The notes under the pieces: generated by a model
The model's database searches: none
Told to the model about the DNA's origin: nothing
Seen by the model: the letters and a program-made list of their open reading frames with translations, nothing else
From: Pristionchus mayeri
Taxonomy: Eukaryota; Nematoda; Chromadorea; Rhabditida; Neodiplogasteridae
DNA length: 64,000 nucleotides
Reading direction: 5' to 3'
Assembly: GCA_036245805.1 (NCBI GenBank)
Contig: BTRK01000002.1
Span: 9,854,689-9,918,688 of the forward strand
Program-made: the position numbers and the translations under genes
Shown here: positions 33,085 to 48,797 of the stretch, in pieces
Layout of the letters: each line of letters begins with the position of its first letter
How positions within the stretch are numbered: position 1 is the first letter of the stretch

Positions 33085-33567
33085 TCAGGGTCGTCTATCC
33101 ATATTCTTTCTATCATTCCCCGAAACTAACATTTATTCTTATGTCGGAATTTTCATCGCGATTGTACACGTCAGCAAAGACACGTCGGGAAAGGTTTCGC
33201 TATCGCCCATGCTGACTCTAGCCGCCTCTACTTTCTAGTGTACCCCCTGTTTTCTGCCCGCACACAAACCACAACCACCTCTAATCCAGCGTGCTCTCTC
33301 ACTTTCCTGCATTATTTCGCCCTACTCTCTTTCTCTCACCACATTCGCGAATCTCTTGCGTCTCTGGCCGACGCGTATAAAGGGAGGCAAGCATAGTAGA
33401 GAGGCACACTCAGTAAACACGCGGCCTCTCCCCTCAAGTTCTCAACTTTTCTATTCAAAACTTCGCCTTTTCCATTACTTTTTTTTTCAAATTTCCATTC
33501 AAAAGTGTCATTTTTCGTTGAATTTCTGACCATTTGTATCAAGCTACGTGGTTATTGCAGAAGAATC
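33085..33567 (+). promoter_or_regulatory. Upstream region of GST-2
   Basis: CGCGTATAAAGGG at 33373-33385 is a TATA-like box. GTTATTGCAG ends at 33560, giving a splice acceptor seven bases before the ATG. No other gene is seen in this interval. Confidence 0.55.
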
Positions 33568-35567
33568 ATGCCCGAGTATAAGCTCCACTATTTCGGCATC
33601 CGCGGACTCGGAGAGGTACTGTAATTCGCACAATCGACAACTGAGTGAATTCCCATATTCAGGTCCCCCGTCAAATCTTCGCCCTCGCTGAGGTCAAGTT
33701 CGAGAACGTCGCAGTGACGAGGGAAGACTGGCCCGAGTTCAAGAAGAGTGAGTGTTGATCTTTGATCTTTCCCACACTCTTCATCTTGTTATCATCAATC
33801 ATATTGCTTCTATAATGACACTCCTTTATTGTGTTTTTGGTGTGTGAGCTTTTTGGCACATTAGGGATCTCAAATAACTAATTCTGATCTTTGATCTCTC
33901 TTCCAGAGACTCCCTTCGGCCAGATGCCCGTCCTTGAGGTCGACGGCAAGTTCATCCCCCAGTCTTTCGCTATCGCCCGATTCATCGCCTCCCAGCACGG
34001 TATGTGATCTTTGATCTTTAATCCTTGATCTATCAGTTGTCCACAACATCCCAGCAGCGTTCCTAAGCTGATTTTCATATTATTGATATTCTAAACCGGC
34101 AAAAGAATCATGAGCGCTTCAGAGAGTTCTCATTGATTGTGTATTAACAGTGAAACCAATCCGAATATCAAATCTCAGGTCTTGCGGGCAAGACAAAACT
34201 AATATCAAATCTCAGGTCTTGCGGGCAAGACTCCCTTCGAGGCCGCCTGGGTTGACGCTCTGGCCGATCAGTGGAAGGATTTCCAGAACGACTTCAAGAA
34301 GTTCTGGTACCTCAAGCTCGGATTCGGCGAGGGAGACGTGGTGCGTTACTGGGATAACTGCTAAGATTCACATTTCATAAATTCCCGCCAAGACCATCCT
34401 GAATTTCAGGACGCCGCCAAGGTCGAGCATGGCATCCCCGCCCGCGACAAGTTCTTCCCCCTGGTCGTCAAGCAGCTCAAGGTACGGTATCTCTACTTAA
34501 AATGAATTAAGTTAGTTGTCGATAGAAAATGGGGCTCGTGAACCGACAAGTTGGGGATTACGGTAGTCGATTTGCAGAAGAACGGTAGCGGCTTCCTCGT
34601 CGGTGACGCCGTCACGTGGGTTGACGTGCTCGTCGCGAACGCCGTCGCTGACCTGGAGGAGAAGGAGGCTGGATTCCTGGCTGAGTACCCCGAGGTCATT
34701 TTATCCCCATCGGAACCGAACAAATATGAGTATTTGATGGGAGGGGGACAAAAGCACAACGGGCAAAAGCACAACAAATCACCATTAATTTGCGACTGGA
34801 CTTGGCAACTTGGGAGTTCCTTCATTGTAACCAGTATGTGCTCCCCTACATTTGCATAGGCAAATCTTGTTGCTAGGCGATCATGAGTTTAGCTCGACAC
34901 CAATGACCAGGGGTTAATGGTCCAAAATTGAACATTTGAGTGGAAAATCATGGTTAGATAATCACCAAATGCCGTAACCAATTGATATTCCAGTGCCCCA
35001 GAAACTACTCTAAATTAGTAACATGATGACTGATAGGTTACGGCATTTCATGATTATCTAACCATGATTTTACACTCAAATGTTCAATTTTGGACCATGA
35101 ACCCCTGGTCATTGGTGTCGAGCTAAACTCATGATCGCCTAGCAACAAGATTTGCCTATGCAAATGTAGGGGAGCACATACTGGTTACAATGAAGTAACT
35201 CCCAAGATGCCAAGTCCAATCTCAAATTAATTGTCAATTGTTGTGCTTTTGTCCGTTGTGCTTTTGTCCCCCTCCCTATTTGATGGACTCGTACCCGAAC
35301 GGGTTCTTTAATATTGTAAAACGCATTCGCTCTCCCTATTATGACTGAGTGTGAGAGCATTGCAAAACTGTTTCACCCAGTATAGTTGTGATGCGTTTCA
35401 CTCTATTTTTAAAAGTTTGGTATGGTGAGCGTCTTCGTTGGCAGAGGATTGGCAAGTGCAAAAAATATTTTTAAAAAACAATAATTTATTTCCAGGTCGT
35501 CGCCCACCAGAAGAAGGTTCACGCGATTCCCGCACTCAAGAAGTGGCTGGAGACCAGACCTTATTAA
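33568..35567 (+). CDS. GST-2: glutathione S-transferase
   Basis: Exons 33568-33615, 33663-33747, 33907-33999, 34216-34340, 34410-34481, 34578-34694 and 35496-35567 give 203 residues. Starts [16 protein letters not shown] with Tyr8; [13 protein letters not shown] supplies the cis-proline loop and QSFAIARFIA the glutathione-binding Gln-Ser. The C-terminal domain has TPFEAAWVDALADQW and GDAVTWVDVLVANAV; end [15 protein letters not shown]. Cytosolic detoxification enzyme by family. The intron 3/exon 4 junction is tandemly duplicated, giving a decoy acceptor. Intron 6 has grown to 801 bp through a fold-back insertion. No coding defect is visible. Confidence 0.95.
34164..34231 (+). repeat. 31-bp tandem duplication of a splice acceptor in GST-2
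   Basis: AATATCAAATCTCAG plus the first 16 bases of exon 4 occur at 34164-34194 and again at 34201-34231. Use of the first acceptor would insert extra coding bases and shift the frame. The second is the one that gives the conserved protein. Confidence 0.9.
34739..35276. mobile_element. Fold-back element in GST-2 intron 6
   Basis: Perfect ends GGGAGGGGGACAAAAGCACA and complement, flanked by TATTTGAT at 34731-34738 and 35277-35284. Arms of about 240 bp meet around 35000. The inner part (GTATGTGCTCCCCTACATTT, GCGATCATGAGTTTA) is shared with the element at 42668-43011, though the outer words differ. Confidence 0.9.
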
Positions 35568-36378
35568 ACGACACACTTGTAATTACTACCCCGATCTCCA
35601 CCCGCAATTCCGTGATTGTCTCTCAGGAGTATGTAAAGATGATAAATTATGAATCATTCAGTTCCTGTGCACGCGGGGACAATATGCTAAAGTCCAATAC
35701 GTGAAATTCATGATCAATATGGGTTATGAATGTGACAAACAAAGGGCTCACAACCATTGTCTCTCACACAACCATCGTCCTGATAAAGGCGGCGCACATG
35801 TTATCTAGATAACAATCGAAAAGCGGGGTCGACGTTGAGATCAACTCTTGCGATGAAACAAAGAATTCAAAGGCACAGCATCAAAGACCGCAAACGGAGA
35901 GCGGCATTGTCTCAAACAGATTGATAGGGGTGGATACGTTACCAACGTCTTTGGTGTCTGACACGAAATACGCTGATCATGAATCGGGGTCAGGATGATT
36001 ATTCTCGCAATTATTTCGTCATGGGCTCCCTCTAGACGCTCAGTCTAGATAGTAGTGTGCACTCAAAACGCTAGCACGCTCTCACTTCCCTGCGATCTCT
36101 CGCATCCCTTTTTCTCTGTCGTCCATCTAGCAGTTACAATGAAAAGAGCGGGGAAAGAAGAAGAGGACGCGTTCATTCGGCGTGGCTCTTTTGAAAAGCC
36201 ATTCACATTCGTTTTTTCCGTTGTTTATGTGCAACATAATGCGCCATTTTCTCATATATGTCGCATTTTCTTGTTCCTTCTTCCCTCTTCTATCTCTAAT
36301 GTTCATAATGTATACCATTTACATTCAACATATTCTGGCAAATTTATAAATTTCTATTCATTGCTCATTTGCAGTGCA
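35568..36378 (+). promoter_or_regulatory. Intergenic region and GST-3 upstream
   Basis: No gene is recognised. The last bases CTCATTTGCAG (ends 36374) form an acceptor just before the GST-3 start. A possible frame at 36055-36477 only reads through GST-3 exon 1 from upstream non-coding sequence. Confidence 0.45.
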
Positions 36379-38571
36379 ATGCCTCAGTACAAGCTCTACT
36401 ACTTCGCGTTCCGCGGGCTGGCGGAGGTCAGAACAATAATTTCAAATATTTATTCAAATTTGTGCAACATAAAGTAGTCCGGATTGAAAAGCTGACTTTA
36501 ACTAAAACATGCAGGTCTCTCGACAGCTTTTCGCCCTAGCCGAGGTCGAATACGAAAACGTTGGACTGACACCGGAACAGTGGAAGGAGTTCAAACCTAG
36601 TTCGTGATCTTTGATTTTTAACTCTGGATTTTCTCCTTCGTATCGCTTCTCTATTACCAGTTCGATGAATGTAAATATATTTCTAGATTTTTGATCTTTA
36701 ATCTTTGATCTTTCTAGAAACTCCTTTCGGTCGCATTCCCGTCCTCGAAGTGGATGGACAACTGGTTGCCCAGTCACTGGCCATCGCCCGATACATCGCC
36801 AAGCAGCACGGTGAGTGATCTTCGATCGTTGATCTTTAAATTATTGCAAATGATCACGAACAAAATAATAGTCAGACTTGATTAAGTTTGGATGTATTAA
36901 TTTATCGCACACGAGGATGAACAGAAACTGCCGGTAAATAATGAGAGTAATATTAACCAATATAAGCATGCAAGTATGAAAGTGTGAAAATGCCACCAGC
37001 CGTAATGCAAATCGTTATTACGAAATTGAAATCATAACTGGAAATCAATTATGATCGAGCGAGCATGCGCATAATGAGTTTCGAAAAAAGTGGTTCAAAA
37101 GATATTGTTATATTTTTATAACCGGAATTGCAAAACATACAGTCAAAAGAGAATTTGAATTGATCTTCTCAATAGATGGAATAATTGTTGATATTTTGCA
37201 ACACTCGATTTCGTTGTTATTTATTTCTCATGACTGAATTTTGTACAGGTCTGGCTGGCAAGACTCCCTTCGAGTCCGCCTGGGTGGATGCCCTTGCCGA
37301 TCAATGGAGCGACTTTCACCGGGTCTTCAAGAAGTACTGGTACCTCAGATTGGGAGTGAGACCGGGAGATATCGTGAGTGCTGTTAATAATAATTAATAA
37401 TATTTTATCATGTGTGACAGCACAGAGTTATAGAATAGATTGCTACGGGAAATAAGGACATGATATTACGATGCCATAACTTGATGACAAAGGGGAAAAT
37501 GATTGATGGTTAGCAGTAGGAAGATGCAGAGCTGTGATATAAATAGACTAAGTGAACTTGTCCACTTTGTTGAAATCTTGTGGCACGGTTTTCAGGTTAA
37601 TTTGGCTCATTTTCGGGTATGTTTCAGGTGCGCTACTTAGCTCAAGATCAAATCAGCTATCTGGGGCACCAGAAACACATCCGACCATGACTCACAATTG
37701 CCTTAAAATTGAAACCTAGCACGGAGTCCACGATAACTGCGGTGTCGAGAAACCATTTTATGTCTCTTCATTTCCCACTCTCTCTCTCTCTCGATCGATT
37801 GTCTAGATACAGACAATCGATCGAGAGAGAGAGAGAGTGGGAAATAAAGAGACGATTACCCGAACTATGAACTCTAATTTTCAGGAAGGCTCCAAGGTCT
37901 CGGTCGGCATCCCTGCCCGAGATAGTTTCTTCCCGCTCATCGTGAAACAGCTCAAGGTGAGTATTGTGGTGATTGAAAGAACTGAATTATTATTGATTAA
38001 AGTTGTTTTTTTAAGTCTCCCTTCGCTTCGACTTATTGATGGCAATACAGTTCTTCGTTGCAAATAGCTTTTGTGAAACAAATATGAATCTTTTGAACGA
38101 GTGACACTTTTTGGGCGCAATATTATCAAGATGAAACCGCTAGTAGTGAGTACGACTGTCCGAGATCTTTACTGAGAGACGGAAACGAGCCCTTTGTAGT
38201 CTTACCTAATTCTTGCGAGATATAAGTTGCATCTTTTTCAGGAATCTACCTCTGGCTTCCTAGTCGGTGACGGCGTCACCTGGGTCGACGTCCTGATTGC
38301 CAACGCCGTCGAGGACATCAACAGCAAGGAACCGGAATTCTTGTCGGAGTACCCCGAGGTTCGCTTCAACGTTATCATATTCATGCTTATAACGATTGAA
38401 ATTAACTGATATTCTGCCAAGCGCTATATTTTTTTGATTGGGAAATTGTTGTACTAATAATAATGTGCGAGATGAACGGTTGTTTTGCAGGTCGTTGAGC
38501 ATCAGAAGAGAGTTCACGCCATTCCCGCTCTGAAGAAGTGGATCGATACTAGACCTCCCTCCACCAATTGA
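36379..38571 (+). CDS. GST-3: glutathione S-transferase
   Basis: Exons 36379-36426, 36515-36599, 36718-36810, 37249-37373, 37885-37956, 38242-38358 and 38491-38571 give 206 residues. Starts MPQYKLYYFAFRGLAE (Tyr8). TPFGRIPVLEVDG has Arg where the paralogs have Gln before the loop proline, and QSLAIARYIA follows. Helical domain [30 protein letters not shown]; end ALKKWIDTRPPSTN. The donor after exon 2 is a weak GTTCGT. Intron 4 contains a hairpin MITE whose end is about 7 bases from the exon 5 acceptor. Otherwise intact; GST-2 and GST-3 are tandem copies about 0.8 kb apart. Confidence 0.94.
37735..37876. mobile_element. Hairpin MITE in GST-3 intron 4
   Basis: TGTCTCTTCATTTCCCACTC with an expanded CT run, a loop containing GATCGATTG and its complement, then GAGTGGGAAATAAAGAGACG and CCCGAACTATGAACTCTA. 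The left outer arm is decayed, the right is of the GAGTTCG type. Confidence 0.75.
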
Positions 38572-39104
38572 ATTACGTTTATATTGTTTGATACATTTTG
38601 TTTTTCAAAGTTTCAAATCAAGATCAGTGAACTACGATATGATATAGGATATCATAGTTGTGCTCTGTGTTTATAACTGAACACACTTTGTCATTCCCCC
38701 GCTCTCAAGTCACAAGCGAGTCACAGTCCACGTATCACAGTGGAAGCGCATTCTATAACAGCGACCAACTGCGCATGTTTGATCCACGACGATATGTGCT
38801 TGCAAGCGAGATTATTCGAGATTCGAAAAGGAAGGCCGTTGAGTTCAATGCCAGAGGAGCTCATCCAAAGGAGGGATCGCAACAGCAAAACGATAATATT
38901 TCAACTCTAAAAAAAACGATGGCTCAAAAACGATTTATCACTGTGACGAGATAGAGATCGGAATCAGTCGATTCGTGAATGAAAATGCGTCGGAACATTA
39001 CTTTGGTTATACGTCAACTCTACATCGAGCAAAACGAAAGTAGCATGGAATTTGTTTGATCCTTTCGAGAAATTGGTAGTGCTGGCTGTCTTGAAACATT
39101 GCAT
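38572..39104. other. Convergent intergenic region between GST-3 and GST-4
   Basis: The 3' ends of a plus-strand and a minus-strand GST face each other here. A 98-residue open frame at 38658-38954 has no recognised domain and I give it no gene status. Confidence 0.5.
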
Positions 39105-40654
39105 TCAAGCCTTGGTATCCGGTCTGCTCTCGATCCACTTCTTGATCTGCGGAATCGCGTGGATCTTCTGCTCGTGCTTCAGAACCTACATAAAATTTAA
39201 TTTATACCATCACAGAAAGCAATAATAATGCTATATGTTCCACTAAAATAGTAAGTTAATAGTTATTTTCGTCAACCAGCGAAGAAAATTTTTTTTCTTG
39301 GAAATTGAAAGATTATGCAATAATCGACCTCGTACTCACCTCGACGTACGCATCCAGGAATCCGGGTACGGCTGAGTTGATGAGTTGAGTTTGCTCGGCA
39401 ATGAGAAGATCGACCCAGGAGACGCTGGAGCCAACCAGGAAACCGGTGCCAGTTTCCTGAAAGAGACGTTGATTTTCGGCACCAAATTGGATGAGAACGA
39501 TGACGTCATTCCGCGTTTGATATATGAAAGGCGGCATGATGTAATAGTTCTGATTTTAGCTATTTCGTCTAAAACAATTAGGAATCTGGATATTTTGACT
39601 ATGAAAAATGACAGTTTTGACTTGCCTTCAGCTGCTTCTCGAGCAGAGGGAAGAACTTGTCACGAGCGGGTACACCATGATCTTTCTTGAGGGCCTCCTT
39701 TAATTGCATTGTTTACACAATATACCCGCAGGGTAAATGTTTGCAGTGCGTGCACACAAGTTATTGTGATCTCGCGAAACCTACATACACTCGCAATCGA
39801 TTTTGTATTTCTCCATTAAGCGCTATTACATTGACGAGGAAAAAATAGTTTGGAGATTGTGAAACCTAATCATCCTAGATTTAATATTTATATTTTTTAG
39901 AGTTGAAATATTAAAATTTCGAAAACCCACCAGATCTCCCGTGCCGAAGCCGATCGACGGGAATAGGAACTTCTTGAACTCGGACTGGAAGTCCTTCCAC
40001 TGATCGGCGATCGCGTCAATCCATGCGGCCTCGAAAGGCGTCTTGCCGGCAAGACCTTAAATTTACGTCGTTGTCTTCTCAGCGATTCGGTTATGTTTCA
40101 CTGTGTATTAGTGGGGGAAGAACGAATACATGGGCAATGTTCTGCATAGTTACGTTTCATGCAATGTATAGTGCTAGTGTATATATCTTGGTGAGATCGA
40201 ATCTTGACTGGCTGTTAAAAATAAACAAACAATATGTCAAAGCAAACGGCATCCTGACCATGCAGCTTGGCGACGTATCTGGCGATGGCGAATGACTGCG
40301 GGATCTGCTTGCCGTCAACTTCGAGGACGGGCATCTGACCGAAGGGAGTTTCTGAAAGAGAAATCAAACATCATAAAAAGCGCATCTTGATTCCTTTCGA
40401 AAGAAAGTGTTATGTGATCGCTAGACGAGTGAAATCTGAGACGTAAAGATGATAGATCAACTCACGTCCTTTGAACTCCTTCCAGTTGTCCACTCGGATG
40501 TCCTCGAACTCTACGCCTGCTAGGGTGAGCGTCTGACGGACAAGCTGAAATATAATTTATTCATAATTTTGCAAACATTTAATTGATAATTCGTCCTATA
40601 ATGTACCTCTCCAAGCCCGCGGATTCCAAAGTAGTAGAGCTTGTAAGCGGGCAT
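39105..40654 (-). CDS. GST-4: glutathione S-transferase with a GC-AG intron
   Basis: Minus-strand exons 40654-40607, 40544-40466, 40351-40259, 40055-39931, 39697-39626, 39456-39340 and 39185-39105 give 204 residues. Starts [16 protein letters not shown] (Tyr8); [13 protein letters not shown] and [10 protein letters not shown] are conserved. The helical domain contains [15 protein letters not shown] and [15 protein letters not shown]; end [13 protein letters not shown]. Intron 5 begins GCAAGT, a GC-AG intron, and exon 5 follows an unusual AAAG acceptor. Both leave the 72-bp exon length of the family intact. Upstream (about 40800-40830, minus strand) CAATAAATAGGGG may be a TATA-like box. Confidence 0.93.
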
Positions 40655-41644
40655 AGCTTGCCTTGAAGGGAAACTATAAATTCACGCTGTTTCAAGTCAC
40701 AAAAGAGTCAGAATACAAAACTAGCGATTTTAAGACAAAAATAACAGAAATATACAAAGCAGGCGGAAGATATTGAACTGAAAATGCATCACACGTATCG
40801 AGAGAGCGACCACCCCTATTTATTGAAGATCGGAAGATGATATTGCACGGGAAGGAGAGAGAGAAATAGTATAGTTTGTGCCGCTCGCCTCCAAAAATTG
40901 CACGCGGTGTGACGTCAGAGAAGCTCTACTTGCATCCGGTTGTCATTTTTTACAGAGAAAATACCTGTATTTTTTGCTAATAATAACATTAATATTATAA
41001 AATAATTGTTTTGCTTGGAATCATTTGCTCTCTCAGCGAATTGGACTATTGCAAGTAATCACAATCCTTTGAACCGAGAGAGACGCTTGACGAAATGTAT
41101 TTTGTTTGCCAAGACTACAAAGGATACACGCATTTCTTGTAGTAAATCATCCTAAAAATCGGACTATCGGACATTGCGATATCAGTTTCGCCATATTTTG
41201 CTATATTTCTTGTTTCCCTGTTCTTTCATCAAAAACATTCTACAATCTGTTATATAACCCTTATCAGTGATCGCTCTAGCCAGAGCGGAAAAATGGTAAA
41301 CATAGCATAGCAACAAGAGACGATACATCTGAGTACAAAGAGACTGGGAAACAATGTTGTTTACTTCACATGACAATAATTATTGAACAGTTTGGAGCAC
41401 CAAAATCATAAACGCCAGTTCTCATCCTCCTTCGTGTTTTCACTAGTGCTGGCATCTCGATAAATAACTATCTTCATTCTGATAGATCTTTGGTCGGTCT
41501 TTCCAGGGAGAACGCAAAATGAATACTAAATTCGTTCCAATGACGACTGTTACCACTGGAATGCCAGATGCGCATTGTGACATAATTTATTCACCAATTG
41601 TTCACATATTGAAGAGTATTTCCAAAAATACGAGATTTTGCTGT
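40655..41644. other. Upstream region of GST-4 and downstream of the GST pseudogene
   Basis: No exons were recognised. The part next to 40655 is the presumed promoter of GST-4. Confidence 0.45.
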
Positions 41645-42583
41645 TCAATAATTCATCTGCGGTCTCGTCTTGATCCACTTGTTGATCTGCGGAATCGCAT
41701 GGATCTTTTGCGGCTGTTTGAGAAACTGGAAACATTGTGAATTGTTACGATTGTATCATTAAAATCTCTTAAAATCTATAGTACATTTTCGAGTACTACT
41801 GGAAATTAATACAATTTCCATAGTAGACTCACATCCAGAAACTCGATGATTCTACCATGCCGCGCTGCCGTAACCCTCATCCATTCCTCGTAAGACTCAC
41901 CTCAGGGTAGGCGTCGACGAAGCCAGTCTAAGCTGTGATGATGACAGATACCTTTAATTTCTTTAATAAATTTGGTGCACTCGAGTACGAGTGGAAGCTC
42001 GATAAACTCTCTCCTTCCTTTGTCTTTGTTTATGCACGTAATATCCTTGGAAAAGCGATTTACTGTCGTTAAACAAACACTTAGCCATAACAAAAAATAA
42101 TCAACCTGATCTGCTATGAGGAGATCTACCCAGGTTGCAGTGGAACCAACGAGGAACCCGGTGCTATTCAAGTGTAATTGATAATCGATTGGTTAATTTC
42201 GCGCATCAACTTCTAGGAGTTTCTATCGAATTATTGGAATGTGCGTGTTTTGTTAGATGTGTATACTACCAAACATGTCTCCAGAATCAATTCGACGCAA
42301 AAATTCTCCATCTTGTATCATTTGTGAAGCTCATCCAATTCTCGGCGTGAAAACGCATTTGTCTACTGCACGCTTTCGACGGCATAACGAGAAATGGTAA
42401 TCGTCACTCAGGGAAGAACTTGCCAATTTGCGAGATCCGAATTAAAAAATAGGAGTACGTGCCAGGTCTCCCTCGCCAAACCGAGCTTCGGGTAGAGAAA
42501 ATTCTGGAAGTCATTGTGGAAGTCCTTCCACTTATCGGCAATCGCTTCAACCCAGGCTGCCTCGAAGGGCGTCTCGCCGGCAC
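41645..42583 (-). pseudogene. GST pseudogene lacking its N-terminal domain
   Basis: Minus-strand remnants in order: exon 4 at 42583-42464 (ETPFEAAWVEAIADKWKDF, a codon lost at its start and a 1-bp deletion near its end), and exon 5 remnant about 42440-42408. Exon 6 is split into about 42166-42107 (STGFLVGSTATWVDLLIAD) and 41935-41905 by unrelated sequence. Exon 7 is 41725-41645 ([17 protein letters not shown]). No exons 1-3 with the catalytic tyrosine are found upstream, where a fold-back element lies. Confidence 0.88.
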
Positions 42584-42667
42584 CTTAAATTTACTATTGG
42601 CATTTTCACATTTTGTAAACAGTCCGTAAGTGCATCCAATTGCGGTTCATCAGTGATACAATATATG

Positions 42668-43011
42668 GGGGGGGGGGGGGTGACAACTGGTAAAACGACA
42701 ACTGGTAAACTCGTCGCCGTTCACTTGCAATTTGGCGCAGCGACTTGGGAGTTGTTTCATTGTAATCAGTATGTGCTCCCCTACATTTGCATACGTAAGT
42801 CTTGCTAAAAAGCGATCATGAGTTTTACTCCAAATCAACGTAAAGTGCATTCCCATGACCCCCTATACGTTGAAACTCATGATCGCCTGGTAACAAGACT
42901 AATACATGCACATATATGGGATCGCATACTGATTACAATGAAACAACTCCCAAGTCGCTGCGCCAAATTGCAAGTGAACGGCGACGAGTTTACCAGTTGT
43001 CACCTCCCCCC
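42668..43011. mobile_element. Fold-back element upstream of the GST pseudogene
   Basis: Ends are a G-run plus TGACAACTGGTAAA and the complement TTTACCAGTTGTCA with a C-run. Flanked by CAATATATG at 42659-42667 and 43012-43020 (9 bp). Inner arms (GTATGTGCTCCCCTACATTT) match the GST-2 intron element. Confidence 0.88.
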
Positions 43012-43537
43012 CAATATATGAGGTTTTATTTAACATTCACTAGTAGTGACAATCCGCGTATAACAATAACAAAAAAATTTAATTGTAGCGATACGATCGT
43101 CATTTCACGCACGAATTTCTCGATTTGTCGATCAGTGGAGAAGGTGCGCCAATAGTTGAAAAGAGCATCGGTCTGACTCTCCGGTATCACGTGCTCTCTC
43201 GCTCTAGCTCGCTCCTTGTAAGGACGAAGCAGAAGATTGGGAGCAGAGAAAAGGGAAAAAAGGCTCAGCTTCGTCTATTCGGCTAGAGAACACGAGAAGG
43301 AGGGAGAACCCCAGCAGAAGAGCACAAACTAGAGGACAGAAAGGAAGCGGGAGACTGGGAGTGAAGGCGAAAACGCGTGTGCCTACACAACTTACTCATT
43401 TCCCTACGCAATAGCTCTTCACGTGTGGAACCACGTTGTTTGCCCAATTATGAACACGCAATGACAAGCCTTACAGGTAATTTTGTGAGAATTTCGGGGG
43501 CGTTTCAGTAGAAATAAATATCATATCATATAACACA
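43012..43537. other. Non-coding stretch
   Basis: Contains a decayed hairpin-core fragment (GGTCTGACTCTCCGGTATCA and GTGCTCTCTCGCTCTAGCTC, 43171-43212) but no gene. Confidence 0.45.
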
Positions 43538-44630
43538 GGTCTTCTGAGAGAATGTGTGAAATCCAGACACTCGTTTGACAAAAAATTCAAAAAGCTTGAA
43601 TCCAAAAAGCATGGATACCCCCAAGGTCAAGAAACTTTTATTTCAAGTTTCAAAGCCGTAAATTGTAAACAACCTAAAAGCCGGTTCTCGAAATTTCGAA
43701 ATTTCAAAAAATCATAAAATCCTTCAAAGTTAACGAAAAAGGTCGTTCAAAAACCATTGTATTCGTCTTCACGAGATGAACAACTTTTATGTGAAAATGA
43801 AAACGATTGGAGTAAAGGATCATGTCGAAAAGTCCAAAAAAATGGTTTTTAGGTGCAAAAAATAGCAAAAAAGTTGATGTCGTGTAAAAAATTATCCCGC
43901 ACTTCCAGTAGATTTTTGCAGATTCGAATTCCTCGTATTTTTTTAACCAAAATGCGCTACTTCTCGTAGCTCCCAGACCGTTCCATTTTTTTTCTGTGAG
44001 TTCAAACAACGAAAACCAAACAACGAAAGCTGTTTTTCGAAAATTCCTCAATTTCAACTATTTGAAATTTTCATATGCAGGCTTTATAAGCGTTCCGATG
44101 GGCACTAATTTACTTAGTTCCTAGTAATGTCTCACATTTAGAGGTTTGAAGTCGAAATACAGCAGGTTTTCGGTGTTTGAACCCATAGAGCAAAAAATGG
44201 AACGGTCTGGGAGCTACGAGAAGTAGCGCATTTTGGTTAAAAAGTACGAGGAATTCGAATCTGCAAAAATCTCATGGCAGTGCGGGATAAGTTTTTACAC
44301 GACTTTTTTTGCAATTTTTTGCACCTAAAACCTTTTTTTTGACTTTTCGACATGATCCTTTACTCCAATCGTTTTCATTTTCACATAAAAGTTGTTCATC
44401 TCGTGAAGACGAATACAATGGTCTTTTGAACGACCTTTTTCGTTAACTTTGAAGGATTTTATGATTTTTTGAAATTTCGAGAGCCGGCTTTTAGGTTGTT
44501 TACAATTTACGGCTTTGAAACTTGAAATCAAAGTTCCTTGAACTTGGGGGTATCCAACCCTTCAATGCTTTTTGGATTCAAGCTTTTTGAATTTTTATGT
44601 CAAACCGCACCTACGATCTCTCAGAAGGCC
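43538..44630. mobile_element. Palindromic element of about 1.1 kb with CTTCTGAGAG ends
   Basis: Left GGTCTTCTGAGAGAATG pairs with right GATCTCTCAGAAGGCC. Long arms (43570-44080 and 44170-44600) are complements with moderate divergence, including GGAACGGTCTGGGAGCTACG at 44199-44218. Open frames in the arms are mirror images. The end word is shared with the 52395-54290 palindrome, so both belong to one family. Confidence 0.82.
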
Positions 44631-45293
44631 TCTGATAAGCTCTAACGCTATGTAGAGCACCTGAAAAATATCAGAAGAAAAAATAAAATTTCCTGAAAAT
44701 GGAAACTAGAAATGACTCTGCAGCTTCCATTTTTAGATAATTTCGGGTAACTTTCGGGTATGTTTCGGGTTCGCTACGAGATAATCATTTAGCAGGCTTG
44801 AAACATACCCAAAATATATCAAAATATACCAAAATATATACCCATAGCAAATGATCAGAATAATAATTCTTTATCATGCGACAGAAGTATAAAATAGATG
44901 TTACAGGGAAAATAAGGTTCATGATACCTACGATGTCATATCTAGATAACAAAGGGAGCATATCCGTCAGTTACAAGTGAGAGTGAATTAGAGATAATTA
45001 GAATAATCAAATGAAGAGAACATTTCTTGCTCGGTCACCCCTATTCGTTTTCGTGCCTGAACATGTGTTTTTCCCGATTTTTCATGAATCTAATTTCACA
45101 TTTTTCAACCAACTTTCGGAAGAAAAACGTTCTACCAGATTATGAATAAAACAAATTTTCTAGGAGTATCCATCCAATTTATCGTATACGTGGATAAATG
45201 CGAAGGGACAATTCATTGAGATCAATCGATAAGCGTTTTTCAATGCTGGGTTAATAAATCAATAATCGGGCAAGATAAGAGAAAGTAGGTCAT
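44631..45293. other. Non-coding stretch downstream of GST-6
   Basis: Only AT-rich sequence and short repeats (AACTTTCGGGTATGTTTCGG near 44750, similar words near 37612) are visible. Confidence 0.4.

Positions 45294-48797
<3,504 letters not shown>

Noticed and set aside
38658..38954. 98-residue frame between GST-3 and GST-4
   Set aside because: No domain, no splice structure and no paralog in the window; probably chance in the intergenic region.
43704..44057. 117-residue frame and mirror frame at 44325-44531
   Set aside because: Both lie in complementary arms of the 43538-44630 palindrome and are images of one another.
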